Source: Paenibacillus sp. MAEPY2 (GTDB taxonomy: Bacteria; Bacillota; Bacilli; Paenibacillales; Paenibacillaceae). Taken from it: 64,000 nt of DNA. The stretch is from contig NZ_AWUK01000017.1 of NCBI RefSeq assembly GCF_000499205.1, positions 248,001 through 312,000 of the forward strand, read 5' to 3'. The position numbers and the translations under genes were made by a program. The notes beneath the pieces were generated by a model. The model did no database searches. It saw only the letters and a program-made list of their open reading frames with translations, and was not told the origin of the DNA. Shown piece by piece: positions 53,785 through 63,112 of this stretch; position 1 is the stretch's first letter; every line of letters begins with the position of its first letter.

Positions 53785-53949
53785 TTAGGGAATGAAACGT
53801 ACACCATACCGCCCCTTTTTTGAACGATATACTTCCACTTCAGCTGGCTCGTTATGACCGTAAATCCACCCATCCTGCTCCATTCGCTTCGCAAGACACC
53901 CTGCCTGAAATTTGGTTGCATACAGTTTGCTGAAATATACCCAGTGCAT
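53785..53949 (-). CDS. 54-aa protein of unknown function
   Basis: MHWVYFSKLYATKFQAGCLA, KRMEQDGWIYGHNEPAEVEV, YRSKKGRYGVRFIP. Compact alpha/beta peptide with AAGGA 8 bases upstream; codon use and amino-acid make-up are far better than the longer overlapping frame at 53772-54026. The tRNA promoter lies just inside its 3' side. No family recognised. Confidence 0.6.
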   Translation of the reverse strand: MHWVYFSKLYATKFQAGCLAKRMEQDGWIYGHNEPAEVEVYRSKKGRYGVRFIP

Positions 53950-54011
53950 TCCACTCGTCCTTTCCTGGTGTCATCATTTTTCCCTGCTTTTGTAGAATAC
54001 CCCAATTCCAT

Positions 54012-54048
54012 AAAAATAGCCGCCAAAGAACTAAATCTCCAGCGGCTA
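54012..54048 (-). terminator. Terminator of the envelope ABC operon
   Basis: Minus-strand TAGCCGC...GCGGCTA followed by TTTTTATGG, 37 bp past the solute-binding gene. Confidence 0.8.
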
Positions 54049-54084
54049 CCTCTATGATTTATTTTATTACAAGATCATTTAACC

Positions 54085-55536
54085 TTATTGAAACGTGGCT
54101 TTAGGGTCCTTTTTCAACTTCTCCAGCATTTCATTTCCTTTGGCTGCCCATTCACCAAGCGCTTCTTTTGGTGTCTTTTTGTTCGCAAGCACTTGATTGA
54201 AGTATTCCATGCCCTTGTCGCTTACTTGCCACAGGTTTGGCATTTTTTGATACATTTTATCCAAGTTTGTATTGGTCGGAGGTACAGGTTTCAGCGTATA
54301 GAATGCCTGGATGTTGTAATCCAAGCCATCCTTCGGTTTAATGAAGCTCTTCCGGGAAACCATCTCATAACTGCTGCGTGCTTTGATCTTCGCCCAATCC
54401 TCACTGTTCATGTACTTGATCAATTCCCATGCATCATCAGGGTTCTGAGCTGAACTATTAATGGCCATGAGGTTGCTCAGATAAATGTTGCCTCCGATTT
54501 CAGGAGCTTCCGGATGAACCGGAGGTGTGACAACATCCCAGTCTACCTTCGTAAAGTCTTTCATTTTATCCGCATTTTTATTGGCATCAATCAATTGATT
54601 AATATAGCTGTAATCTCCAATGACCATCGCTGTTTTGCTGCTCAGGAACAGATCACCCTGAATTGGATTATAACGTCCGCTGTTATCCTGATCCTGCGGT
54701 TCGTCTCCTTTAGGGATGACTTTATCTAAGGCAAGCTTGCTTATCGTACTCCATACTTTCTCCCACTGCGGAGAATCGACGGTCATTTTTTCTGCCTTGT
54801 CATCAAAAATTTTCAGCTGCAGAGAGTTATAGTACTGTGACATCGTATAGTAAGGAGAACCACCTTGATAGGTACTGAAAGAGAAACCAAACACATGGTC
54901 TTTGCCTTCACCCTTTGTAAGACGGGTACCCAGGTTGAAAATGTCGTCCCAAGTCATATTGTCCGTTGGAGGCTCTACGCCTGCTTTCTCAAACATGCCC
55001 TTGTTGTAGAATAACGCTGCAGAGGAGAACGTTGGTGTCAAAGCATAGATGCTCTGATCTCCCAAATCCTTGATTCCCTCAAGAACACTCGGCACAATAT
55101 CCGATGTATCAAACTTGTCTTCCTGCATCAGTGGGTCCAGTTGTTTGACCATGTTTTCCTGAATTAACGACTTGATTGTCGTCATATCCGCCACGATGAC
55201 GTCTACCGGGTTATCCCCTGTCATAATCTTTTTCAAGCTCTCCATCGTATCTGGAACGTCCTTCTGCTCTTCCTGAGTACCATATCCGTACATGCTGCCC
55301 TGGTCTACCGCAGGTACAACTTCAATCGTGATATTCGGATGTGTCAATTCAAAAGCATCGGTAAACTGCTGGCGGAAATAGCTGTCATCCTGCCCCCCCC
55401 ACATCGTTGCTACACGCAGTACACGCTGCTCGTTTTCCTTGGACTCACTTGCTGTACAACCCGCAAGCAGCGGCAGTGCCAGGCTGGCTGTAGCCAGCAC
55501 GGCCAGCACTCGTTTTCCCCAAAACCTGTTCTTCAT
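54085..55536 (-). CDS. Extracellular solute-binding lipoprotein (family 1)
   Basis: A 483-aa lipoprotein: signal peptide and lipobox PLLAGC (Cys about residue 27), then a type 1 (sugar-type) binding fold with RVATMWGGQDDSYFRQQFTD, VDVIVADMTTIKSLI, ALFYNKGMFEKAGVEPP and WDDIFNLGTRL. Such proteins normally serve sugar importers with MalF/G permeases, but none are here. It is the last gene of the FtsX-type ABC operon (21-bp gap after the AbrB-tailed ATPase), which is unusual. It may work with that system or with an importer elsewhere. Confidence 0.9.
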   Translation of the reverse strand: MKNRFWGKRVLAVLATASLALPLLAGCTASESKENEQRVLRVATMWGGQDDSYFRQQFTDAFELTHPNITIEVVPAVDQGSMYGYGTQEEQKDVPDTMESLKKIMTGDNPVDVIVADMTTIKSLIQENMVKQLDPLMQEDKFDTSDIVPSVLEGIKDLGDQSIYALTPTFSSAALFYNKGMFEKAGVEPPTDNMTWDDIFNLGTRLTKGEGKDHVFGFSFSTYQGGSPYYTMSQYYNSLQLKIFDDKAEKMTVDSPQWEKVWSTISKLALDKVIPKGDEPQDQDNSGRYNPIQGDLFLSSKTAMVIGDYSYINQLIDANKNADKMKDFTKVDWDVVTPPVHPEAPEIGGNIYLSNLMAINSSAQNPDDAWELIKYMNSEDWAKIKARSSYEMVSRKSFIKPKDGLDYNIQAFYTLKPVPPTNTNLDKMYQKMPNLWQVSDKGMEYFNQVLANKKTPKEALGEWAAKGNEMLEKLKKDPKATFQ

Positions 55537-55557
55537 TTCCCAATTCCCCCTCTAAAA

Positions 55558-56421
55558 TTATCTTGGCGGTGTAATGACAATACGTTCACCGTCAAATTCC
55601 AATGTGGCACGATTATCAATGGACAGCGCCTCCAGATACTCCTTGGGCACCTGAAGTCGTCCCGCCCGATCAATGATGACAAAAGCTTCATGAATATCCG
55701 CGGCTCCTGCCTCAGACAAGCCATGCTCGTCATCCAGATTCGGATTGCGTTTCACGAACTCGGTGCTGGTTAAGCCGTCCCGAATCGCCACGATTCGGTC
55801 CACCTTACCAGCAAGGGTTAGATCATGAGTAACAATCACAATCGTAACCCCGAGCTCCTTGTTCATCTTGCGGAAAATGCCCATGATGGTATCACAGGTC
55901 TCCGAATCCACCGAACCTGTCGGCTCATCCGCAAGCAGCAGCTTGGGACGATTCGATAACGAGATGGCAATCGCCACCCGCTGCTGCTCCCCACCGGACA
56001 ATTGATGCAGTTTGTTGTGCATCCGGTCCTTCAGTCCAACCCATTCCAGCAGCTGCATGGCATAGGCGCGATCTCGCTTGCCTCCCAAAATCATGGGTGT
56101 TTCCACATTCTCCAATGCTGTGAGGTATGGAAGCAGGTTACGACCGTTATTTTGCCAAATGAAGCCTACGGTATGACGTTTGTACTCCACCAATTGGGCA
56201 TCTGTCATTTTCAGCAAATCCCAATCTCCGACAACGGCCGTACCGGCTGTTGGACGGTCAAGTCCTCCCAGAATGTTGAGCAAGGTAGACTTACCACTAC
56301 CGCTGTTGCCGATAATAGCCATCATTTCACCTTGATTGACAGTCAGATTGAGACCTTGAAGGGCAACGACTTCCACATCGCTGGATTTAAAAATTTTGAC
56401 AAGTCCTTCGCACTGGATCAC
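55558..56421 (-). CDS. ABC ATPase (MacB/LolD type) with C-terminal AbrB-like domain
   Basis: A 287-aa protein. Residues 1-225 are an ATPase: Walker A GNSGSGKST, signature LSGGEQQR, Walker B LLLADEPTGSVDS, H-loop THDLTLAG. After a linker, residues about 245-287 (EAFVIIDRAGRLQVPKEYLE, ALSIDNRATLEFDGERIVI) match the AbrB/SpoVT swapped-hairpin fold. GTG start at 56421 with GAGAGG; it begins 2 bp after the permease stop. The domain could help dimerise the ATPase or bind DNA; both are inference. Confidence 0.88.
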   Translation of the reverse strand: MIQCEGLVKIFKSSDVEVVALQGLNLTVNQGEMMAIIGNSGSGKSTLLNILGGLDRPTAGTAVVGDWDLLKMTDAQLVEYKRHTVGFIWQNNGRNLLPYLTALENVETPMILGGKRDRAYAMQLLEWVGLKDRMHNKLHQLSGGEQQRVAIAISLSNRPKLLLADEPTGSVDSETCDTIMGIFRKMNKELGVTIVIVTHDLTLAGKVDRIVAIRDGLTSTEFVKRNPNLDDEHGLSEAGAADIHEAFVIIDRAGRLQVPKEYLEALSIDNRATLEFDGERIVITPPR

Positions 56422-56422
56422 G

Positions 56423-59329
56423 TTACCTCTCCTCTCCCATTTTGACTGCCTGGTGAACCCGCAGCCTGCGGATTTGCCACAGCAGCATTGTCGCTCCAAT
56501 GACCAGCATGACCACGGTCACGCCATACAGCTGCAGCATGTCTTTCTCTTCAAATACAATTCGGAACGGAGGTACCTGTGCGGACACATTATCTGTCGTT
56601 TGCAGGAAGGGCAGGAACAGACGACTCGATACCTGACCAATGCCAATACCGAGAATGATCGAAAGTCCCGCCGTGAACACCTGCTCCAGCAGCAACATGC
56701 CGCTCAATTGCGCCCGGGATAACCCCATCGCCCGCAGAACACCGAACTGTACTACACGCCCGGATAGATTGAAGAACCAGTACAGGATATATCCGATCAG
56801 GGAAATAATGACCGACACTAAGAATCCGAGACTCAGTATGCCGAACACTCCGCCCCTTGACGGATGTTTGCCCTGGGATACCAGCTCTGTACGCACATCG
56901 CGTACTGACGATAACTCAATGCCTTCTGCTGCAAGCTTCTCCATCAACGGAGCGACTTTGGCATCCGGCTTCATCTTCAGCCAGACCTCATATGGAATCA
57001 GAGGCACCTGATCATAGATGTAATCCAGATTGGCAATGAAGAACGGCATTTGATCCGGGTACTGAGCGGGCCAGTAAGGGATAATGCCAAAAACTACAAA
57101 TTCAATGGCCTGACCCTGTACACCAATGGAGACGAGGTCTCCGGTTTTGAGCTTGAATTTGTCTGCAAATTTGGAAGAGATCAATACGGCCCCTTCATAT
57201 TTTCCAAGCAAGTCGAGGTACTTGTAAGGATGTGCCGGGAACAGGTCGTTGCGGAACCAAGCCACTTGAGCAAAATCCACATTGTCGATCCCCACCAGCA
57301 TTCCCTGTCCACCCGATTTGCCAGAGACAATAATATTGCCTTTCGTCTGCAGCACTCTCGCTGCATGTTCTACACCATTCAAGCTGCGGAACACTTCAAA
57401 AGGTGGCTCGGAATAGATCATCTTCGTGGGTTGTGAACCACCACCCCCACCTGATCCACCTCCGCCGCCATTTCCTCCGCCTCCAGAACCACCACTACCG
57501 TTTCCTCCACCTTGCTGTCCTCCTCCTGAACCGCCGCTTTGTCCGGAACCCGTTGGCTTAACCTCAGGTGTACCTTCCCATACGGTCTGCATAATAACAT
57601 CAGAACCATATCGGTATAACGTACGCTCGGTCGAGTTCAGATCAATGGTACGAGCCGCTGCCGAGTTATACACACCAAGTCCGAGTGTCAATACAAGCAG
57701 AATCATCAAAGGATAGTAAGAAGACGATGAACGCGAAAGCTGTGTGAGTGTCAGATACAATGGAACCGGGAGAAACTTGCGCCCGATCAGCTGAATGAGC
57801 TTCAAAATCCACGGGAACAACCGTAAGAAAAACAGTCCCAGTGCAAAGATGGCGAGTGCCGGAACAAAGAACAAAAACGGCTGTACCTGAAGCTGATCTG
57901 TCGTCATTCCGGTCTGGAACGTCAACATTTGCCGTTCATAGAACAAGTAATATCCATACCCCGCAAGCCCCAGCAACGCAATATCCAGAAACCAGCGCTG
58001 CCATACCGGCGCACGATCCGTACGGGCCTGTCGGCGTTTGGCCGATACAATCGTCGCCCGCGCATAGGTTATTGCCGGAATAAGCGAGGCTATGATAGCC
58101 ACCAATACGGCGATAAGGCCAAGCAGGATCGCTTCTTTCGATATTCCGATCGGAATGGATTTTCGATCCACGAACGACAGGAATCCGCTGGCTGAACCGA
58201 TGCTTTTCGCCATAAACCATCCAAGAAACGGTCCGATGACCAGAGCAATCGCGCCCAGGAATATACCTTCAAGCAGATAAAGAGAGAATATCTGCCGGGC
58301 AGAAGCTCCGCGACTGCGCAGAACCGCGATGTCACTTTCCTGCTTCTGCAACGACTGTCTGGCATTCATGGCTATAAAATAAAAGACCATCGCAATCATC
58401 GGTGCTGCCAGTGTGAACAGCATGGTCTGCAATTGCAGACTCTGGCTGCGGAATTGCTTCAACAGATCCCCAAAGGTGATGTCCACTTTCGTATCTTTCA
58501 ACCGCTGGTACAGGTCGATATCCAGCCTTTCCAGCACAGAGGTCAGTCCCGAGAGCTGGCTCGTTTGAATCTCTTTCAGATCAAATGCATAATACCAACG
58601 TGAATTCTGAAGAGGGATCCCTTTTTCCTTTAGTAAAACATCATTAAATACCGATTCATCTACATATAGTCCGTTCATCATACCGTCAAACCCCTGCACC
58701 CAGTACGGGCTGCTAGGATCATCCGCTTTGAAAGAACCTGTAATCTTCACACGCAACGTAATATCAAGACCGCTGTAAATTGGATATTCCAGCACATCTC
58801 CGATATGCAGATCGTTACGATACATGCCCTCTTCCAGCATGACCGCTTCAATAATATCGTCCTTGACCTGGTTGCCCGGCTTCACACCCGCAGAATAATT
58901 AACCTGTGCATCGAGGCCTGTCATCGTGCCCAGGCTCATGCTGCGGACCCGGCTGGCATCCACTTTGGTTGGATCTTCCGGGTTCACTTCCGTGCTGCGG
59001 ATGGAACGGGAGTTCACATACGTATGAAAAGGAAAACCGATGTCACGAGGCACATCCTCGCGAATATAGCGATCCACCTCTTCCAGACCACGTGTGTCAG
59101 TCTTCACACCACCAGGTGCCTGATAACTCATGAGCAACGAACCGGCTGGCAGTCCCTCACTGTTATCCTGCAGCGTCTGGGCCACGACCCGCTTCAGCGC
59201 ACCATCGGCATACATTGGAATACTAACGGTGAACGCTACCGCCACAATTAGTCCGATCAGTGTGCTGAACGTCATCCAGCGAGTGTTCCACATTTTGCGG
59301 AACAGCAGTCGAAGCAATGGCAGCCCCAT
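56423..59329 (-). CDS. FtsX/MacB-type ABC permease, 968 aa
   Basis: A large permease with two FtsX units. An N-terminal helix (residues 17-38) and extracellular domain precede helices at about 300-430; a central helix block covers about 450-570; an extracellular domain and the last three FtsX helices cover about 840-955. Residues about 592-635 are an almost pure Gly/Ser/Gln linker. Single polypeptides of this layout act in lipoprotein or peptide extrusion across the envelope. Start ATG shares one base with the upstream stop (TAATG). Confidence 0.9.
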   Translation of the reverse strand: MGLPLLRLLFRKMWNTRWMTFSTLIGLIVAVAFTVSIPMYADGALKRVVAQTLQDNSEGLPAGSLLMSYQAPGGVKTDTRGLEEVDRYIREDVPRDIGFPFHTYVNSRSIRSTEVNPEDPTKVDASRVRSMSLGTMTGLDAQVNYSAGVKPGNQVKDDIIEAVMLEEGMYRNDLHIGDVLEYPIYSGLDITLRVKITGSFKADDPSSPYWVQGFDGMMNGLYVDESVFNDVLLKEKGIPLQNSRWYYAFDLKEIQTSQLSGLTSVLERLDIDLYQRLKDTKVDITFGDLLKQFRSQSLQLQTMLFTLAAPMIAMVFYFIAMNARQSLQKQESDIAVLRSRGASARQIFSLYLLEGIFLGAIALVIGPFLGWFMAKSIGSASGFLSFVDRKSIPIGISKEAILLGLIAVLVAIIASLIPAITYARATIVSAKRRQARTDRAPVWQRWFLDIALLGLAGYGYYLFYERQMLTFQTGMTTDQLQVQPFLFFVPALAIFALGLFFLRLFPWILKLIQLIGRKFLPVPLYLTLTQLSRSSSSYYPLMILLVLTLGLGVYNSAAARTIDLNSTERTLYRYGSDVIMQTVWEGTPEVKPTGSGQSGGSGGGQQGGGNGSGGSGGGGNGGGGGSGGGGGSQPTKMIYSEPPFEVFRSLNGVEHAARVLQTKGNIIVSGKSGGQGMLVGIDNVDFAQVAWFRNDLFPAHPYKYLDLLGKYEGAVLISSKFADKFKLKTGDLVSIGVQGQAIEFVVFGIIPYWPAQYPDQMPFFIANLDYIYDQVPLIPYEVWLKMKPDAKVAPLMEKLAAEGIELSSVRDVRTELVSQGKHPSRGGVFGILSLGFLVSVIISLIGYILYWFFNLSGRVVQFGVLRAMGLSRAQLSGMLLLEQVFTAGLSIILGIGIGQVSSRLFLPFLQTTDNVSAQVPPFRIVFEEKDMLQLYGVTVVMLVIGATMLLWQIRRLRVHQAVKMGEER

Positions 59330-60450
59330 TAGCGGCCCACTACTTTCTGTCCAACGGTCAGACCTTTTAGAATTTCCACATCCGTAGATGTCTGCTGTCC
59401 GACTTCCACGTCCACTTCACGTTTGCTTCCATCACTCTCCACCACTTGCACATACGTTCTTGAACCGATGGAGCGCAAAGCAGATACAGGAATAACAATC
59501 GCGTTCTCTGTACGTTGGGTGACAATGGATACCGTTAGAGGTGTACCGCGTTCAACACCCTTGGGCATTTTCGCCAGCGAAACAATAACATATTGATCCA
59601 GGCTTTCTTTCGCTGGAGGCGTTCCTCCTTCTCCCGAACCTCCGCCGCTGCCGCTACCAGTTCCGCTTCCCGATGCTTGGGCAACAGGCATAACTTTAAC
59701 TTTGCCAGCCACTTTGCCTGCACCATTAATGTCCACATCCGCCTTCATGCCAGCCGAGAACTTTTCGAGATCTTCTTTGGCAAACGTAGCTGCGACAACC
59801 AGATTGGATGTATCTGCTATGGTCGCAATCGGGTCATAGGCTTTGACAGCCGCACCTTTCTCCACCTGCACGGCAATAATTGTTCCGCCGAACGGAGCGG
59901 TCAAAGTGGCTTTACCCAATTGATCCTCCAGATCAGCCAGTTCCTGACGAAGTTCTTCAAAGGCAATCGTGGACTCTTCGAACTCCACCGGGTCCATCTC
60001 ATCCCGCTTGCGAAGCGTTTCCTTCATCTGGACTTCCGATTTGCGAATCTGCAGGTTTTTGGCCCGGATCTCCTTCTCCACACTCTCTACATCTAGAACT
60101 GCGAGAAGCTGACCTTTCTTCACTTTATCCCCTGGTTTTACATTCAACTCTTTGACATGCATACCGTCCAGCGTAAAATATACCTTTTCTTCCCGCTGGC
60201 TCATCATCTTGCCACTTCCGCTTACTTTCTTCTCCAGCGTCTCCGTCCGAACTTCATACTCCGGCTTCTTGGAGATCGTTGGCGGTGTAATTGGCGGAAG
60301 CACTTCTTCCTCTGTTTCTGCCGGCAGCAAAGAGCAGCCGGACATCGTTGCAGCCACTATCGCACTAAGCACAATAAGCGCTGCGCGTTTCCCCCTCTTC
60401 GGAGCGGCCCCTTTACTTGATAAATCTGCCGTCCGCCATTTCATAAACAT
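59329..60450 (-). CDS. Adaptor lipoprotein (HlyD/MacA-type)
   Basis: A 373-aa protein with a signal helix and lipobox TMSGC (Cys about residue 39). It has biotinyl-lipoyl hairpin pieces KVYFTLDGMHVKELNVKPGD and ATLTAPFGGTIIAVQVEKGA on either side of a helical hairpin (about 120-170), then a beta-barrel part, a Gly/Ser linker (about 257-275) and the membrane-proximal domain. Start ATG at 60450 follows GGAGG and overlaps the upstream ATPase gene by 38 bp. It should link the permease to its cargo. Confidence 0.88.
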   Translation of the reverse strand: MFMKWRTADLSSKGAAPKRGKRAALIVLSAIVAATMSGCSLLPAETEEEVLPPITPPTISKKPEYEVRTETLEKKVSGSGKMMSQREEKVYFTLDGMHVKELNVKPGDKVKKGQLLAVLDVESVEKEIRAKNLQIRKSEVQMKETLRKRDEMDPVEFEESTIAFEELRQELADLEDQLGKATLTAPFGGTIIAVQVEKGAAVKAYDPIATIADTSNLVVAATFAKEDLEKFSAGMKADVDINGAGKVAGKVKVMPVAQASGSGTGSGSGGGSGEGGTPPAKESLDQYVIVSLAKMPKGVERGTPLTVSIVTQRTENAIVIPVSALRSIGSRTYVQVVESDGSKREVDVEVGQQTSTDVEILKGLTVGQKVVGR

Positions 60451-61351
60451 GGTCCGCAACCTCCAAAATCGTAGGATCGTGTGTAGTCATACAGATCGTT
60501 ACTTGTTCAACTTCGATAATATTGCGAAATACAGCCATCACCTGTGCTCCCATTTTGGAATCGAGTTCAGCTGTCGGCTCATCCGCGAGCAATAATCTTG
60601 GTCTGTGCGCTATCGCCTTGGCGATGGCCACACGCTGCTGCTCTCCCCCGGACATCTCGAATGGACGGTGCTTGACCCGTTTGGTTAGTCCAACCAGATC
60701 CAGACAATGACCTACCCGGTCCTTCCATTCCGAACGCGGCACGTCCGCCATGCGCAGCGACAGCTCTACATTTTCCCAGGCAGACAACAAGGGCATCAGC
60801 GCATACGCCTGAAAAATAAAACCAATTTCCCTGCGTCGCAAAGCGGTCCGCCGCCGGTCTCCCCAATCCTGAAGAGGCTGGCCAGAGAACAGGATATCTC
60901 CACTTGAAGGCTGATCAAGCCCGCCCAGCATATTGAGCAGCGTCGTTTTCCCTGAGCCTGATCGCCCTTTCAACATCACCAGCTGTTGCGGGTTCACTTC
61001 CATATCAATGCCTTTGAGCACATGAATAATGCGGCTTCCTGTCTGGAAGCTGCGATGAACATTGCGAACCTCCAGCACGGGCCCATCATATGGAGGCAAC
61101 AGATCCTTCTTGGAAGACTGGGAGTTCACTTCAGGTTCAGCTGCTGCCACCGCAACCTCCTCCTGGCTTGTGTCACTGGTTATGTCGTGCGAGTCGATGG
61201 ATGGGTTCTGTGGTTCACTTATGTATGCCGATTCCTCCTGCCCAACGGGTTCCTGCTGCTCCGTTGGTTCGACTGCGCTGTCCTCGCCTGACTGGCTCTT
61301 GGCAGGTCTGATTTTGGAAAATAACTTCTTCATGCCAGCAATCACGCTCAT
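60413..61351 (-). CDS. ABC ATPase (MacB/LolD type) with long disordered N terminus
   Basis: A 312-aa protein. Residues 1-88 are acidic, Gln/Ser/Pro-rich and disordered, unusual for this family. The ATPase follows: Walker A GRSGSGKTT, signature MSGGEQQR, Walker B LLLADEPTAELDS, H-loop TTHDPTILE. ATG at 61351 touches the SD; GTG at 61345 is six bases from AAAGG. First gene of the five-gene operon. With the second ATPase it could form a mixed pair on the one permease. Confidence 0.9.
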   Translation of the reverse strand: MSVIAGMKKLFSKIRPAKSQSGEDSAVEPTEQQEPVGQEESAYISEPQNPSIDSHDITSDTSQEEVAVAAAEPEVNSQSSKKDLLPPYDGPVLEVRNVHRSFQTGSRIIHVLKGIDMEVNPQQLVMLKGRSGSGKTTLLNMLGGLDQPSSGDILFSGQPLQDWGDRRRTALRRREIGFIFQAYALMPLLSAWENVELSLRMADVPRSEWKDRVGHCLDLVGLTKRVKHRPFEMSGGEQQRVAIAKAIAHRPRLLLADEPTAELDSKMGAQVMAVFRNIIEVEQVTICMTTHDPTILEVADHVYEMADGRFIK

Positions 61352-61501
61352 CCTTTCTTCATATCCCGTTTACTTCATCAAGACACTAAAAATAGAAATC
61401 TATTCCATACTACACTGCATTATAAACGACGGATCACAACTAAAAGTTACAAGCTTTTTACAACGTTCCCGTGAAAAAGTTAATATTTTGATGAACAAAC
61501 C

Positions 61502-61528
61502 AAAAAAGCACCCCGAAGTGCGGGATGC
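61502..61528 (-). terminator. Terminator of the pyrimidine operon
   Basis: Minus-strand GCATCCCG-CACTT-CGGGGTGC followed by TTTTTTG. Confidence 0.9.
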
Positions 61529-61622
61529 CTCTTGAATATTCGATGAATTTGCCTCTATGGCGGCAATCATTACAATTTTGATACCGTTCACAAGCAAACC
61601 GTTCAATCCACTGTGAATGATA

Positions 61623-62264
61623 TTATTTTCCAAATGAAGAAGGATCTTCACGCCAGGATTTGAGCAGTTCAAAATCACTCTCCTGGATCGTGCCCTCAGC
61701 CAACGCCACATCCATCAAAGCAGTGTAATTGGACAGGGTTTGCAGCGGGATTCCCGCTTCTTCAAAAGCCTTAATGCCTTTGTCCAGCTGATAGCTGAAA
61801 ATGGCCAATACTGTAAGGGGAGTCGCCCCGGCTACACGTACCGCTTCTGCCGCTTTGATTGAACTGCCCCCTGTCGAGATCAGGTCTTCAATAACAACAA
61901 CCTTTTGTCCCTCGGTGATCAGACCTTCAATCAGGTTCTCTTTGCCATGTCCTTTGGCTTTATCACGAATGTAAGCCATCGGCAGATTCAGCTTTTGCGC
62001 GACCCAGGCAGCATGCGGGATACCTGCGGTTGCAGTACCTGCGATGACTTCTGCATCGGGATATTGAGCACGAATGATCGCAGCAAAGGCTTCAGCGATG
62101 TCGTTGCGAATCTCGGGATAAGACATCGTTAAGCGGTTATCACAATAGATTGGTGATTTGATGCCGGATGTCCAGGTGAATGGCTGCTGCGGACGCAGCG
62201 CCACCGCTTTAATTTTTAACAGTTGGGAAGCAATATGGTTAGGAATCTCAGTAAGTTCGATCAT
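61623..62264 (-). CDS. pyrE: Orotate phosphoribosyltransferase
   Basis: Makes OMP from orotate and PRPP. The 213-aa sequence shows [31 protein letters not shown], the loop Lys region [15 protein letters not shown] and the PRPP motif [14 protein letters not shown]. The ATG overlaps the pyrF stop (ATGA). Last gene of the operon, as in B. subtilis. Confidence 0.96.
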   Translation of the reverse strand: MIELTEIPNHIASQLLKIKAVALRPQQPFTWTSGIKSPIYCDNRLTMSYPEIRNDIAEAFAAIIRAQYPDAEVIAGTATAGIPHAAWVAQKLNLPMAYIRDKAKGHGKENLIEGLITEGQKVVVIEDLISTGGSSIKAAEAVRVAGATPLTVLAIFSYQLDKGIKAFEEAGIPLQTLSNYTALMDVALAEGTIQESDFELLKSWREDPSSFGK

Positions 62265-63001
62265 GCATTCAACATCTCCTTCAAAATGGTTTCTGCCGCT
62301 TCACGCGGATGGGGAGCGCCCGTAATTGGTCTGCCTACAACGATGTAATGACTGCCTCTGGCAATGGCTTCACCCGGCGTCAGGACACGAGTCTGGTCTC
62401 CCAGGCCACTTCCTGCTGGACGAATGCCTGGTGTGACCGTGTGAAAATCACTGCCACAAGCTGCGCGGATCGCAGGTACTTCCAGCGGGGAAGCAACAAC
62501 ACCATCAAGACCTGCCTCATGGGCCAGTCCTGCATAACGGACTACCGCTGCCTCAACACTTCCCTGGATGCCGATCTCGGTATTCATCGTTTCCTGACTT
62601 GTACTGGTCAGCTGAGTAACTGCAATAATCTCAGGTTTACGTAGGGATGGATCAGCAGCTAGAGCCGCCTCTGCCCCTTCACGGGCAGCACGCATCATGC
62701 TTGTACCTCCAGCTGCATGCACATTGAACATATCCACACCCAGACGAGTTATGCTTTCAGCACCCCCACGAACCGTGTTTGGAATATCATGCATCTTCAC
62801 ATCAAGGAATACCGAGTATCCCTTCGACTTTAATTCCCGAATGAAGTCCGGGCCAGCGGCGTAAAAGAGCTGCATGCCCACCTTCAGATAACAGGGAATG
62901 CCTTCGAGGGCCTTTACCAATTCCTGAGCCTGCTCCGCTCCGGGATAATCGAGTGCCACCATCAGACGGCCAGCCATTTCGTTGAAATTCGGGTGATTCA
63001 T
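62261..63001 (-). CDS. pyrF: Orotidine 5'-phosphate decarboxylase
   Basis: Converts OMP to UMP. 246 aa with [16 protein letters not shown], the catalytic [14 protein letters not shown] (Lys-Asp network), [12 protein letters not shown] and the phosphate-binding [25 protein letters not shown] precedes the ATG. It follows carB directly; pyrK and pyrD are not between, unlike in B. subtilis. Confidence 0.96.
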   Translation of the reverse strand: MNHPNFNEMAGRLMVALDYPGAEQAQELVKALEGIPCYLKVGMQLFYAAGPDFIRELKSKGYSVFLDVKMHDIPNTVRGGAESITRLGVDMFNVHAAGGTSMMRAAREGAEAALAADPSLRKPEIIAVTQLTSTSQETMNTEIGIQGSVEAAVVRYAGLAHEAGLDGVVASPLEVPAIRAACGSDFHTVTPGIRPAGSGLGDQTRVLTPGEAIARGSHYIVVGRPITGAPHPREAAETILKEMLNA

Positions 63002-63051
63002 TTACCAGCGCTCCTTCCAAAAGCTTCATTTTTCCGTTTTTGCCCGATATA

Positions 63052-63090
63052 AAGGACATCCCGCCAGCCCGAAGGCTGACTGATGTCCTT
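63052..63090 (-). other. Intergenic hairpin between carB and pyrF
   Basis: AAGGACATC/GATGTCCTT 9-bp stem with an inner AGCC/GGCT stem and no T run. Could stabilise or process the polycistronic mRNA. Confidence 0.55.
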
Positions 63091-63112
63091 GATCAGTGAC
63101 AAATCGTCTTAT

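Noticed and set aside
53772..54026. 84-codon minus frame
   Set aside because: Overlaps the 54-aa gene in another frame; irregular composition and no SD.
57426..57716. Polyproline-rich plus frame
   Set aside because: Complement of the permease Gly/Ser linker.
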